Below are positions 26,248-34,785 of a stretch of 43,587 bases of DNA, piece after piece (positions within the stretch are counted from its first letter, which is position 1; each line of letters opens with the position of its first letter). The stretch is from NCBI GenBank assembly GCA_030694005.1, contig JAUXZG010000224.1, positions 1-43,587 of the forward strand, given 5' to 3'. This DNA is from Desulfobaccales bacterium (GTDB lineage Bacteria; Desulfobacterota; Desulfobaccia; Desulfobaccales; 0-14-0-80-60-11). Below the pieces are notes generated by a model, which ran no database searches, was not told the DNA's origin, and saw only the letters and a program-made list of their open reading frames with translations. Both the position numbers and the translations under genes were made by a program.

Positions 26248-27183
26248 TCACTCTTTTCCTGCCAACTTCAGATCCAGATCCTTAAGCACCTGCCGGTCGT
26301 CTTCGGGTAAGCGGCCTTTGGTGGTGAGGTAATCCCCGGTCATCAAGGCGTCCGCCCCGGCGGCGAAGACCAGCGGCGCTAAGGAGCGCAGGGTCACTTG
26401 GCGGCCGCCGCAGATGATGAGAGAGCGGTCCGGAAAAAAAAGCCGAAAGGCCACGATGATCTTTAAGGCCTCCAGGGGCGAAAGCAGTGGCCGGGCCTCA
26501 AGGCCCGTCCCCGGCAACGGGTGCAGAAAATTGAGGGGAATGGCCTCCACCTCCAGTTCCTTTAAGCTCTGGGCCAATTCCCAGCGTTGGGCGACACTTT
26601 CCCCCAATCCCAGGATACCGCCGGCACATACCGTCAGGCCGGCCTCTTTGGCGGCCTCAATAGTAGCCACCCGTTCGGCAAAGGTATGAGTGGAGCAAAT
26701 CCGGGGGAAAAAGGAGGGCGCGGTCTCCAGATTGTGATGATAACGGTAAACCCCGGCGGCCTTTAAATCACTAAGGAATTCCTGACCCACAATCCCCAAA
26801 GAAGCGCAGACCTGAATGGGGGTGGCCCGGCGGATGGCGGCCACCGCCTTAAGGATGGCCTTTTGTTCCTGAGGGGAGATGATGCCTCGCCCGGAAGTCA
26901 CCAGGGAGAAGCGGGCGGCTCCGGCCGCGGCCGCCTGCTGGGCGGCAGCCACCAACTCGTCGCGCCCCAATAAGGGATAACGGGGAGCCCCGGCCCGGGA
27001 GGCGGCCGCCTGGGAACAGAAGGCGCAGTCTTCGGAGCACAGCCCGGACTTGGCGTTGATGATGACGCACAGACTCACCCGCGCCCCGAAATGCCGCTCC
27101 CTTAAGGCGCTGGCCTCTCCCAGCCGAGGCCACAACTGGGCCCAATTAAGGCGGAAAATCGCCTCCCATTCAGCATAACGCAT
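26248..27183 (-). CDS. bioB: Biotin synthase
   Basis: A radical-SAM enzyme that inserts sulfur into dethiobiotin. The 311-aa protein has the CxxxCxxC cluster as CSEDCAFC (C49, C53, C56). It also has NLETAPSFFPRICSTHTF, CAGGILGLGES and a C-terminal GADALMTGDYLTT typical of BioB, with the [2Fe-2S] ligand region present (LIICGGRQV, where E. coli has SAGR). Three in-frame starts exist: TTG 27198, ATG 27192 and ATG 27183. I chose 27183 because GGGGA lies 8 bp before it and because a promoter with TTGACA inside the BirA box would start transcription near 27195. It is the first gene of the biotin cluster. Confidence 0.94.
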   Translation of the reverse strand: MRYAEWEAIFRLNWAQLWPRLGEASALRERHFGARVSLCVIINAKSGLCSEDCAFCSQAAASRAGAPRYPLLGRDELVAAAQQAAAAGAARFSLVTSGRGIISPQEQKAILKAVAAIRRATPIQVCASLGIVGQEFLSDLKAAGVYRYHHNLETAPSFFPRICSTHTFAERVATIEAAKEAGLTVCAGGILGLGESVAQRWELAQSLKELEVEAIPLNFLHPLPGTGLEARPLLSPLEALKIIVAFRLFFPDRSLIICGGRQVTLRSLAPLVFAAGADALMTGDYLTTKGRLPEDDRQVLKDLDLKLAGKE

Positions 27184-27222
27184 AGCAGGCATCCCCAATT
27201 AGCATCTCTTAGGAAAGGGCGA

Positions 27223-27254
27223 TTGTCAACCACTTCTCATTAACTGGTTTACAA
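27223..27254 (-). promoter_or_regulatory. BirA operator upstream of bioB
   Basis: TTGTCAACC-N14-GGTTTACAA fits the BirA/biotin repressor operator TTGTNAACC-N14/16-GGTTNACAA, with 8 of 9 positions symmetric. On the minus strand the proximal half contains TTGACA (27224-27229), a consensus -35, with a weak -10 (GATGCT) 17 bp downstream. Bound BirA would therefore block the promoter. It implies that a BirA with a DNA-binding domain is encoded elsewhere in the genome and represses bioBDF-bioH-like-bioC when biotin is plentiful. Confidence 0.88.
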
Positions 27255-27750
27255 TTGCAGCCCAGACCTCTGGCCAACTAGCGGCCTTTTAACCCTTTAG
27301 GCGGCCATCCTGAGACGGGGCGGCTTTCCCCGTTCGGTCGCGCCGGAGAAGGCGCCGGGGGTGGTGGTTAAATTATCTCAACTTTTCTCTGGGGATGCCG
27401 ATAACAAAAATAAAAAGGTCAGAGTGGGACTGGGTAGGGGGCGGGTTCCGTCTTCCCCCAAAGCCGCGTTTTCCTGAAAGCTTAGGGCAAGTCTTATCCT
27501 GGCAAGAAATCAGCGCCCACTTGCCAGCCAGGTCTAATGGCAATAGCTCACGAAATATCCAAGGCAAGATAACCATGATGGGAATCAAGTATGGGCTCTG
27601 TAGTTGGCTTTTCAATCTGTAAAAGATATTGACACATGTATCCATAGGTTATGCTTAGCAATTTGACTCCACTGCCAAATTTTCGTTTTTCTCAAAGTAG
27701 TTCATACCAGATTCCCGATATTTCAGGTTTCCGTGGTGAGGTGGCAACCT
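27255..27750. other. Intergenic region between bioB and the diguanylate cyclase gene
   Basis: About 500 bp of divergent spacer. A GC-rich stretch at about 27300-27365 (CGGGGCGGC, GGCGCCGGGGG) precedes AT-richer DNA. Short ORFs in 27373-27645 on both strands have no ribosome site or recognisable motif. The ribosome site of the downstream gene (GAGGTGG) lies at about 27738-27744. Confidence 0.45.
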
Positions 27751-30700
27751 ATGTCTCATCTCTTTAGCAGCTTACGCATTCGGCTCCTTCTCCTAGTTCT
27801 CCTTGCAGTCATCCCGGCACTGGGATTGATTCTTTATTCCGGACTAGAGCGGCGGCACGAGGCAGCCCTGGATGCCCAAGGAGAGGCTCTGCGGTTGGTG
27901 CGTCATGCTTCTTTAGATCAGGAACGCATGATCCAGGGAGCAGTCCAACTACTCACTGCCATCGCCCAGCTGCCCGCCATCCGTGAGCGAAATAAATCCG
28001 AGGTCCCTGAGTTCCTCCATCGCCTCTTACAGCAACACCCCTTCTATGCCAATATTGGCATAATCGGACCGGATGGCAATGTGCTTTACAGCGCTCTCCC
28101 TTTTAGCACCCCGCTCAATTATGCTGACAGCCCCTGTTTCAAGAAGGCCCTGGAAACCCGGGAACTGGTAATTGGCGAATACCAGATCGGCCGCATCTCC
28201 CGCAAGGCTGAAGTGCCCTTAGTCTATCCCGTTTTTGATCGGGCCGGGCGGTTGCAGGTCATGGTGTACACCGCCCTGGATCTGACCTGGCTCAGTAATC
28301 TGGCTGCCAAGATCGCACTTCCCCCCGGCGCCACCCTGGCCATCATTGACCGCCAGGGAACCTTCCTGGTGCGCCATCCGGAGCCGGAGAAGTGGGTCGG
28401 CAAGACCATCCCGGAGATAGAACGGGTGAAGGAAGTATTGGCCAAAGAAGAGGGGACCGCAGAAGCGCTGGGCATCGACGGCAACGTGCGTCTGTATGCT
28501 TTCACCCCCCTGAAAGGCATGCCGGAAGGCTTGTTTATGCGGGTGGGCCTCCTGAAGAAGGATGTGTTTGCCAGGGCAAACCAGGTCTTGACCCGCAACT
28601 TGATGGCCCTAGGGCTGGTAGTGGTTATGGCCTTGGTGGCAGCTTGGCTGTTCGGCTCCCTCCTGATCATGCGCGGCATTAACGTCTTGGTGACTTCCAC
28701 GCGGCGGCTGGCCGAAGGCGACTTGAGCGTGTGCACCGGTCTGGGACAGGGGGAAGGAGAGATTGACCAGCTGGCCCGGGCCTTTGACCAGATGGTGGCA
28801 GCCCTTGAGCAGCGGGAGGCCGAACGCCGGCAGGCGGAGGCGGAACTGGAAAAGGTTCTGCATGAGCGCGGGCTCATCTTGAACTCCGCCGGGGAAGGTA
28901 TTTGGGGGTTGGACCGGAGCGGCAAGGTTACCTTCGTTAATAAAGCGGCCTTAGAGATCAGCGGCTATGAGGCTCAAGAGTTGATAGGCCATAACATCCA
29001 TCAACTCTTGCATTTTTCCAAAGCCGATGGCAGCCCGCACCCTCAAGAGGACTGTCAAATTTATGCCAGCCTGGTCAACGGCGAAACCCGGCGGGTCAGC
29101 GAAGATTGGTTTTGGCACAAAGATGGCGAGTGCTTCCCGGTGGAATATGTCAGCACCGCCATTAAAGAAGGGGGCCAAGTAACCGGCGCGGTGGTGGTCT
29201 TTCGCGATATCTCGGCCCGCCGGCAGGCCGAGGAGGAACTCCAACAGGCCAAGGACTTCCTGGAAAATACCTTTGATAATTCCGCCGATGTCATCGCCAT
29301 CGTGGACAAAAAGGGCAGATTCATCAAATGGAACAAAGCCGCAGAAAAAGCCTATGGCTATAGTTTCCAGGAGCTTAAAGGGATACGCGCCTTTGATCTC
29401 TATGCCGATAATATCGAACTTAAAAAAATGCTGGACCAATTACGCCGGGAGGGTTTGGTCAGAAGATATGAAATCAATATGAAAACGAAGGATGGCCACA
29501 TTGTGCCATTTGCCCTGTCCATCAACTACTTATATGACCGGAATAATGAAATTATTGGCAGCATCTGTGTGGCCCGGGACCGGAGCGATATCAAAGCCGC
29601 CATGAACGAGCTAAACACGCTGAATGATCAACTGCGCGCCGAGATCCAAGAGCGCCAGCAGGTGGGACAGGCCCTGAAGGAGGCCAACGAAAAGCTCCAG
29701 GGCCTGGTGGAAGACGCCCAACAGCGCACCCGGGACATCACTCTCCTCAACGAACTGGGTGATCTGCTCCAGGCCTGCCAAGACCGGCAGGAAGCTTATG
29801 CGGCTGTGGCCCAGTATGCGGGCCAACTATTTCCTGACCGCACGGGCTCCCTGTTTGTCCTCAACGCCTCCCAAAACCTGTTGGAAGCCGTAGCCGGCTG
29901 GGGGGAGTCGCCCTCCGGCGAGCAGGTGTTCTCTCCGGACGATTGCTGGGCCTTCCGCCGGGGTGAGGTCCATAGGGTAGCGGGTTCCCAAACGGGTTTA
30001 CTTTGTAAGCACATCCCGACACCCTCCGTGGCGGATCATATTTGCATACCCATGATGGCCCAGGGGGAGACCATAGGCATGATCCATTTGCAAAGCAGTC
30101 TGTGCCGGCTGGAAAATGTGCCCCAGGAGGCCTTGGGATACCGGACGGACTCCAAAGACCGCCTGGCCCTGACCCTGGCCAAGCAAGTCTCCTTGGCCCT
30201 GGCCAGCTTGAGTCTCAGGGAGTCCTTGCGGGCGCAGGCCATCCGGGATCCCCTCACCAACCTGTTTAACCGGCGCTATATGGAGGAATCCCTGGAGCGC
30301 GAGGTGGCCCGGGTAAAACGACGGGGCGTCTCATTAGGGGTTATTATGGTTGACCTGGACCATTTTAAGAAATTCAACGACACCTTCGGTCACAAGGCCG
30401 GGGACGCCATGCTGGTCGCCCTGGCGGCGTTACTGAAAAATCACATCCGCCTGGAAGATATTGCCTGCCGCTACGGGGGGGAAGAGTTACTGGTGATCCT
30501 GCCGGAAACCTCCCTGGAGATAACCACCCAGCGGGCCGAGAAGCTCAGGGAACAGATCAGCCAGCTTAAGGTGGAGTTTCTGGGCCAAACCTTGGGGTTG
30601 ACCACGGCTTCCCTGGGGGTGGCTGCCTTTCCGCAGCATGGCCTGGACGGGGAGGAGCTGATTCGCGCCGCGGACGCGGCCCTGTACCGCGCCAAAAGAG

Positions 30701-30807
30701 GAGGCCGCAATCGGGTAGTGGTGGCGCAAGATTTAAAAACTCACCGAAATGCAGGCCAGCCGCAACCGGGGCTGGAAGCGAAGACCAAGACGGCTAAGGC
30801 CCGCTAG
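27751..30807 (+). CDS. Membrane-bound sensor diguanylate cyclase (dCache-HAMP-PAS-PAS-GAF-GGDEF)
   Basis: A 1018-aa signalling enzyme that makes cyclic di-GMP from two GTP. TM1 is at about 8-30, followed by a periplasmic double-Cache-type sensor (about 33-275, with YPVFDRAGRLQVMVYTALDL and FLVRHPEPEKWVGK). TM2 is at about 285-308, then HAMP, two PAS domains (about 370-490 and 500-615), a coiled coil, a GAF domain with DDCWAFRRGE (about 690-815), and a C-terminal GGDEF domain. The active site reads RYGGEELLVILP, and RLED five residues before it is an intact inhibitory I-site, so the enzyme should be active and product-inhibited. No EAL domain is present. The ATG at 27751 has GAGGTGG at good spacing, while a GTG at 27733 is less likely. 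The neighbouring genes do not identify its signal. Confidence 0.93.
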   Translation: MSHLFSSLRIRLLLLVLLAVIPALGLILYSGLERRHEAALDAQGEALRLVRHASLDQERMIQGAVQLLTAIAQLPAIRERNKSEVPEFLHRLLQQHPFYANIGIIGPDGNVLYSALPFSTPLNYADSPCFKKALETRELVIGEYQIGRISRKAEVPLVYPVFDRAGRLQVMVYTALDLTWLSNLAAKIALPPGATLAIIDRQGTFLVRHPEPEKWVGKTIPEIERVKEVLAKEEGTAEALGIDGNVRLYAFTPLKGMPEGLFMRVGLLKKDVFARANQVLTRNLMALGLVVVMALVAAWLFGSLLIMRGINVLVTSTRRLAEGDLSVCTGLGQGEGEIDQLARAFDQMVAALEQREAERRQAEAELEKVLHERGLILNSAGEGIWGLDRSGKVTFVNKAALEISGYEAQELIGHNIHQLLHFSKADGSPHPQEDCQIYASLVNGETRRVSEDWFWHKDGECFPVEYVSTAIKEGGQVTGAVVVFRDISARRQAEEELQQAKDFLENTFDNSADVIAIVDKKGRFIKWNKAAEKAYGYSFQELKGIRAFDLYADNIELKKMLDQLRREGLVRRYEINMKTKDGHIVPFALSINYLYDRNNEIIGSICVARDRSDIKAAMNELNTLNDQLRAEIQERQQVGQALKEANEKLQGLVEDAQQRTRDITLLNELGDLLQACQDRQEAYAAVAQYAGQLFPDRTGSLFVLNASQNLLEAVAGWGESPSGEQVFSPDDCWAFRRGEVHRVAGSQTGLLCKHIPTPSVADHICIPMMAQGETIGMIHLQSSLCRLENVPQEALGYRTDSKDRLALTLAKQVSLALASLSLRESLRAQAIRDPLTNLFNRRYMEESLEREVARVKRRGVSLGVIMVDLDHFKKFNDTFGHKAGDAMLVALAALLKNHIRLEDIACRYGGEELLVILPETSLEITTQRAEKLREQISQLKVEFLGQTLGLTTASLGVAAFPQHGLDGEELIRAADAALYRAKRGGRNRVVVAQDLKTHRNAGQPQPGLEAKTKTAKAR

Positions 30808-30852
30808 GCGGAAGAATTTCTAAAAACCCTTTGGACTTCTCTCCCAACCTCT

Positions 30853-30907
30853 TTTTGGGGGCTGGGTAAGGCGGGGCTTTTAGCCCCGCCTTACCCAGCC
30901 CCCAAAA
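30853..30907. terminator. 25-bp perfect hairpin between convergent genes
   Basis: Arms 30853-30877 and 30883-30907 are perfectly complementary over 25 bp around loop TTTTA. The core GGGTAAGGCGGGGC matches the hairpins at 60-98 and 23384-23422, so this is a dispersed element. It lies 45 bp after the cyclase gene and 115 bp after the end of ftsK in the other direction. T-rich and A-rich flanks (TTTTT before, AAAACAAAAAA after) would allow it to act as a terminator for minus-strand transcription, but that is inference. Confidence 0.5.
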
Positions 30908-31020
30908 CAAAAAAGCCATAAGGGATTGGAGGTGGGGGCTTGGGGGAGTTTTTTGTAAGGGTAAGGGCCCGTGGCTTAAGAAGTCTCGCCTGTGGAAGCC
31001 CTTAGCCCCTTCCCCCCAAT
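30908..31020. repeat. G-rich dispersed repeat downstream of ftsK
   Basis: AAGGGATTGGAGGTGGGGGC followed by TTGGGGGAG, then a degraded REP-like stem (about 30969-30997) and CCCTTAGCCCCTTCCCCC. Same composite order as in 112-200. No gene. Confidence 0.65.
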
Positions 31021-31022
31021 AC

Positions 31023-33260
31023 TCACCGCCTCGGAACATAGACCTCCCGGGGTTTGAGGCCGTCGGAGGGGCCCACCAGGCCCTGTTTCTCCATGGTCTC
31101 GATGATGCGGGCGGCCCGGTTGTAGCCCACCCTTAAGCGCCGCTGCAGCATGGAGATGGAGGCGTTTCGGGTCTCGGACACCAGGGCCAGGGCCTCCTCC
31201 CATTTGTCATCCTTTTCCCCCAGCTCCGCCTCTTCTTCCTCCGGTCCCTTGAGGTCCAACAGACCCGGCTCAAACTCCGGCGGGGCCTGGGCCTTTAAGA
31301 AATCCACCACCCGGCTGACCTCCTCCTCCGACACAAAAGCCCCATGGATGCGCTTTAAGCGGGAAGTGCCGGGGGGCATAAACAACAGGTCGCCCTGGCC
31401 TAACAGGCGCTCGGCCCCCACGGTGTCCAAGATGACCCGGGAGTCCATTTTGGTGGACACCTGATACGAGATGCGGGTGGGAAAGTTGGCTTTAATCAGG
31501 CCGGTGATGACGTCCACCGAGGGCCGCTGGGTGGCCACGATGAGGTGGATGCCGGAGGCCCGGGCCTTTTGGGCCAGGCGGATCAGGTATTCTTCCGTGT
31601 CCCGGGAGGAGACCAGCATCAGGTCGGCCAGTTCATCAATCACCAGAACGATATAAGGCAGGGACCGGGGCAGCAGGCCTTCTTCCAGGGCCGAGTCGGC
31701 CTTGCGAACCCTGGCCTTCTGGTTGTAGCCCTCGATATTGCGCACCGCCAAATCCGACAGCAGGACATAGCGGCGTTCCATCTCCGCCACCGCCCAGTGC
31801 AGGGTGCGGGTGGCCTCCTTGGGGCTCACCACCACCGGGTGCAGCAGGTGGGGGATGCCTTCATAGGTGGACAGCTCGATGCGCTTGGGGTCGATCAAGA
31901 GCACCCGCACCTCCTGGGGGGTGGCTTTGTACAGGATGCTCAGGATCATGGCATTGAGCCCCACGCTCTTGCCGCTGCCGGTGGCCCCGGCCATGAGCAG
32001 GTGGGGCATCTTGGCCAGGTCGGTGACCACCGTGGTGCCCATGATGTCTTTGCCCAGGGCCAGGGTGAGGCGGGAGGATGATTTTTGATAAGCCCCATCC
32101 GCCAAAATCTCTCTTAAGGCCACCACCTGCCGCTTGGGGTTGGGGATCTCGATGCCGATGACCGCCTTACCGGGCACCGGGGCCACGATGCGGATGGACA
32201 ATGCCTTCAGGGCCAGGGCCAGGTCGTCGGCCAGGCCGGTGACCTTGCTGATCTTGACCCCCGGGGCCGGCTCCAGCTCGAAGCGGCTCACCACCGGCCC
32301 GGTCATGATGGCGGTGACCCGGCCCTCCACCCCGAAATGGCGCAGGGTGTCTTCTAACTTCTTGGCCTGAGCCATCATGGTGCCCTCCTGCACCTGGTGG
32401 TCCCAGGGGGGCGGCTGGTCCAGGAAGTCCAGAGATGGCAGGGCAAATTTCCCGGGGGCCGGGGCGGCTCGCCGGGCCCGGGGGGCAGGCTCGACCGGGG
32501 GCGGGGGTGGCAAGACGACTTCTTCGTCAGCCACGCCGGTTTTGGTGATCACCGGCGCCTCTCGCAGGAGCGGCCGGGGCCGAGGGGGCGGCGGCGCCGC
32601 TTCCCTGCCCCTCCGCCATACAAAAGCCCAGGCGCCTTTAAGGATTTGCCCCAAAAGAGACATAAGGCCCACATAGGACAGCCGGGTGGCCCCCATGAAG
32701 CTGACCAACAGCAGCAGACTCAAGGCCAGGGCCGCGCCCTGGCGGTTAAAGCCGGAGAGCAAGCCTCCCGTTAGGGTCTTCCCTAACAGGCCGCCGCTGG
32801 GCATCCAGGTTCCCCCCCAGGGGATGCTGGGCCAACCGAGATAAAAAAGCCCGGCTGAGGCCAAAATGACGCCCAGGCCGGCCAGGGCCTGACCCCAGGA
32901 CAGGGTCTCCAACCCGTGACGGTGGGATTGCCAGGCCAGGCCGAAAAGCAGCAGTGGCACCAAAAAGGCCGCCAGGCCCAGGCCCCAGAGGAGATAGGCG
33001 GCTGTGAGCGCCCCGGCCTTGCCGGTGACATTGCGCACCCCGTAAGCGCTCCAAAGCTCCACCAGCCCCTGGGGGTCCTGGGGAGAATGGCTGAAAAGCG
33101 CCAGCACCCCAAACAGGGCCAGGCCCAAAAGCAACAGCGCGGTCATCTCCTGACCCAGACGCCGCCCCCAGGGGGGCAAAGGCGAACCGGCCGGCGGGGG
33201 CGCGGCCTTCCCCTTGCGGGCGGGACTGTTGACCTTCTTAGAAGCGGCTTTTGGGCCCAT
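31023..33260 (-). CDS. ftsK: DNA translocase FtsK/SpoIIIE
   Basis: A septal DNA pump that clears chromosome termini at division and activates XerCD. The 745-aa protein has four transmembrane helices in the first 200 residues, a Pro-rich linker (about 220-265), and the motor domain with Walker A GATGSGKS (425-432) and Walker B VLVIDELADLM. A C-terminal winged-helix gamma domain (about 675-745: SISMLQRRLRVGYNRAARIIETME) reads polar KOPS-type sites. Its length is close to that of SpoIIIE-type short-linker proteins rather than E. coli FtsK. AAGG precedes the ATG. The gene is isolated, with repeats on both sides. Confidence 0.96.
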   Translation of the reverse strand: MGPKAASKKVNSPARKGKAAPPPAGSPLPPWGRRLGQEMTALLLLGLALFGVLALFSHSPQDPQGLVELWSAYGVRNVTGKAGALTAAYLLWGLGLAAFLVPLLLFGLAWQSHRHGLETLSWGQALAGLGVILASAGLFYLGWPSIPWGGTWMPSGGLLGKTLTGGLLSGFNRQGAALALSLLLLVSFMGATRLSYVGLMSLLGQILKGAWAFVWRRGREAAPPPPRPRPLLREAPVITKTGVADEEVVLPPPPPVEPAPRARRAAPAPGKFALPSLDFLDQPPPWDHQVQEGTMMAQAKKLEDTLRHFGVEGRVTAIMTGPVVSRFELEPAPGVKISKVTGLADDLALALKALSIRIVAPVPGKAVIGIEIPNPKRQVVALREILADGAYQKSSSRLTLALGKDIMGTTVVTDLAKMPHLLMAGATGSGKSVGLNAMILSILYKATPQEVRVLLIDPKRIELSTYEGIPHLLHPVVVSPKEATRTLHWAVAEMERRYVLLSDLAVRNIEGYNQKARVRKADSALEEGLLPRSLPYIVLVIDELADLMLVSSRDTEEYLIRLAQKARASGIHLIVATQRPSVDVITGLIKANFPTRISYQVSTKMDSRVILDTVGAERLLGQGDLLFMPPGTSRLKRIHGAFVSEEEVSRVVDFLKAQAPPEFEPGLLDLKGPEEEEAELGEKDDKWEEALALVSETRNASISMLQRRLRVGYNRAARIIETMEKQGLVGPSDGLKPREVYVPRR

Positions 33261-33468
33261 GGCGAACCTTAATTATTTTTGCCTATGGCTTTTGGGGAAG
33301 GGGGCCAGGGGTCTCTTACAATCCCTTCCCCAGGCCCCATCCCCCAACCCGCAAGAGGGGTTGAGGGTGTGAGGCTGCAGTTTAATACCTCTTCCTATCA
33401 GGAGAGGTTTTCATTCTGACCGAAGGGAAAAATCTCTAATCTTCCCCGGCCCAATAAGTCTTTCCCCT

Positions 33469-33496
33469 GGTGGCACCGGCATCCTGCCGGTGCTCC
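33469..33496. repeat. REP-like hairpin
   Basis: GGTGGCACCGGC-ATCCT-GCCGGTGC is a variant of the REP family represented beside the RAYT gene (34755-34780, 35249-35274), with C/G changes that keep the stem. Confidence 0.6.
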
Positions 33497-33757
33497 TTTA
33501 AAGTCCCCCTTTCTTAAAGGGGGATTTAGGGGGATTTTAAAATCCACCCCCTTATAATCCCTTTAAAAAGGGGAGAATTTGTAGGGTGGGCATTGCCCAC
33601 CTTAAACTTCATTCAAAGTCCCCCTTTATAAAAGGGGGATTTAGGGGGATTATAAATCCCCCCTTACCCCCCTTTAAAAAGGGGGGGTAGTCGTAGGGTG
33701 GGCATGGCCCACCCTAAAGCACCGATTTAATTCATGGTGGGCGGTGCCCACCCTACA
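33497..33757. repeat. Tandem composite MITE-like repeat
   Basis: Two units of about 100-115 bp (from about 33500 and 33615). Each starts with AAAGTCCCCCTTT, passes through AAAGGGGGATTTAGGGGGAT and CCCCTTTAAAAAGGGG, and ends with the palindrome GTAGGGTGGGCA-(T)-GCCCACC. A third copy of the end palindrome is at 33735-33756 (TGGTGGGCGGTGCCCACC). The last one abuts the dCMP deaminase stop codon. No ORF lies in this 260-bp stretch. Confidence 0.75.
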
Positions 33758-34369
33758 TTAATCCTGCTCCAGGGCCCCCAGTAAATGCGGCTCGCCTAAG
33801 GCATGGGGGGCCGCCGTGGCCGGCAGGCGCCGGGCCGAAGTGATCTGCTTAAGGCTGGGCAGGATATAGGTTAGGGTCGCCCCGGAGATGCTGAGCTGCT
33901 GAAAAACCGTAAACCCCGCCTCCTTCACCGCGTCTTTCCAGAAGGCGTCCCGCACGGGGTCCCGGGATTCATAGGACACCTCAAAAAAAACCTTCTCGAT
34001 CTGGGCCGTGGCCAGAAGCTTGATGCAGACAAAGCACGGCTCTAAGGTGACATATAGGGTGGCCCCCTTGATGGCCACCCCGTAGCGGGCCGCCTGGGCG
34101 ATGGCGTTGGCCTCGGCGTGGGAGGCCCGGCAGTAATTGTACTTGTCCACGTCGGCGATGTGCAAGGCCCGGCGGTGGCAGTAGGGGCTGCCGTCGGGCA
34201 TCACCTGATCTGAGCAGTGGGGCGCGCCGGGCATGGAGCCGTTATAGCCCGTGGCCAAAATCTGCCGGTCCTTCACCAATACTGCGCCCGTGGGCCGGCT
34301 GTTGCAGGTGGACCGGGTGCTCACCAACTTGGCGATGAGCATGAAGTATTCATCCCATGATGGTCGCAT
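33758..34369 (-). CDS. Deoxycytidylate deaminase (ComEB/dCMP deaminase family)
   Basis: It deaminates dCMP to dUMP for thymidylate synthesis. The 203-aa zinc enzyme has the SHAEANAI motif (H84 zinc ligand, E86 proton shuttle) and PCFVC (C112, C115). It also has the N-terminal [16 protein letters not shown] and the GYNGSMPGAPHC loop of dCMP deaminases. The C-terminal 45 residues beyond the domain are unlike the usual family end. The codons for residues 1-36 are nearly duplicated at 36298-36406 (about 94% identity), where a stop follows directly. No clear ribosome site is seen in front of this copy, whose upstream DNA is AT-rich and of different origin from the rest. Confidence 0.92.
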   Translation of the reverse strand: MRPSWDEYFMLIAKLVSTRSTCNSRPTGAVLVKDRQILATGYNGSMPGAPHCSDQVMPDGSPYCHRRALHIADVDKYNYCRASHAEANAIAQAARYGVAIKGATLYVTLEPCFVCIKLLATAQIEKVFFEVSYESRDPVRDAFWKDAVKEAGFTVFQQLSISGATLTYILPSLKQITSARRLPATAAPHALGEPHLLGALEQD

Positions 34370-34370
34370 A
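34262..34370. repeat. 109-bp direct repeat, copy A (5' end of dCMP deaminase gene)
   Basis: Copy B is at 36298-36406. The two are the same length with no gaps and differ at 6 positions by my count. The 1,927 bp between them contain a small unknown gene, a RAYT transposase gene and a hydrolase gene. Confidence 0.9.
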
Positions 34371-34371
34371 T

Positions 34372-34677
34372 TTAATCCAATTTAGACTTTCCTTCAACAT
34401 AAACTCTTCTCTTTTCCGTTTCTTTTTCGAAAAACTTTTTCCCCTGGTTTTTTATAGTCTCCAATTCTTTGATGAGTCTATTTACTTCACGCTCAAGTTC
34501 CTCAAAGATTGAACAATCAAAAGAAATAGTATCAAATTCTATTTCATTTTTTCCTTCTTTCCATTTTATTCTGTCTGATGGATGCTTTATAGCAATATAA
34601 GCTCTAGGGCCAAGACCAGTTGGTTTATTTTCATAAAAATCAGAACAAGGTAAGAGTCGAAGATTCCACGTTGACAT
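34372..34677 (-). CDS. Small hypothetical protein
   Basis: 101 residues that I do not recognise. It starts MSTWNLRLLPCSDFYENK and continues LGPRAYIAIKHPSDRIKWKEG. A highly charged helix follows (about 60-95, EELEREVNRLIKELETI) with coiled-coil character. The ATG at 34677 has a perfect GAAAGGAGG, so translation is likely. The gene is clearly more AT-rich than its neighbours and lies inside the segment bracketed by the 109-bp repeats, suggesting recent transfer. The stop codon sits 2 bp before the dCMP deaminase ATG. Confidence 0.6.
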   Translation of the reverse strand: MSTWNLRLLPCSDFYENKPTGLGPRAYIAIKHPSDRIKWKEGKNEIEFDTISFDCSIFEELEREVNRLIKELETIKNQGKKFFEKETEKRRVYVEGKSKLD

Positions 34678-34754
34678 TTTTAAACCTCCTTTCAATAAAT
34701 TAGATTATGGAATAAAATAGATTCTAATTCCAATTTCAGGGTCAAGAAAGCCTT

Positions 34755-34780
34755 GGTGGCACAGGCGTCTCGCCTGTGCA
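34755..34780. repeat. REP hairpin, copy 1 (downstream of RAYT)
   Basis: GGTGGCACAGGCG-TCT-CGCCTGTGCA. Together with the inverted copy at 35249-35274 it brackets the transposase gene, as REP elements do around RAYT genes. Confidence 0.85.
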
Positions 34781-34785
34781 TTTTT

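Noticed and set aside
33497-33757. CRISPR-like tandem repeats
   Set aside because: Only two composite units, with internal palindromes and no regular spacers, and no cas gene nearby.
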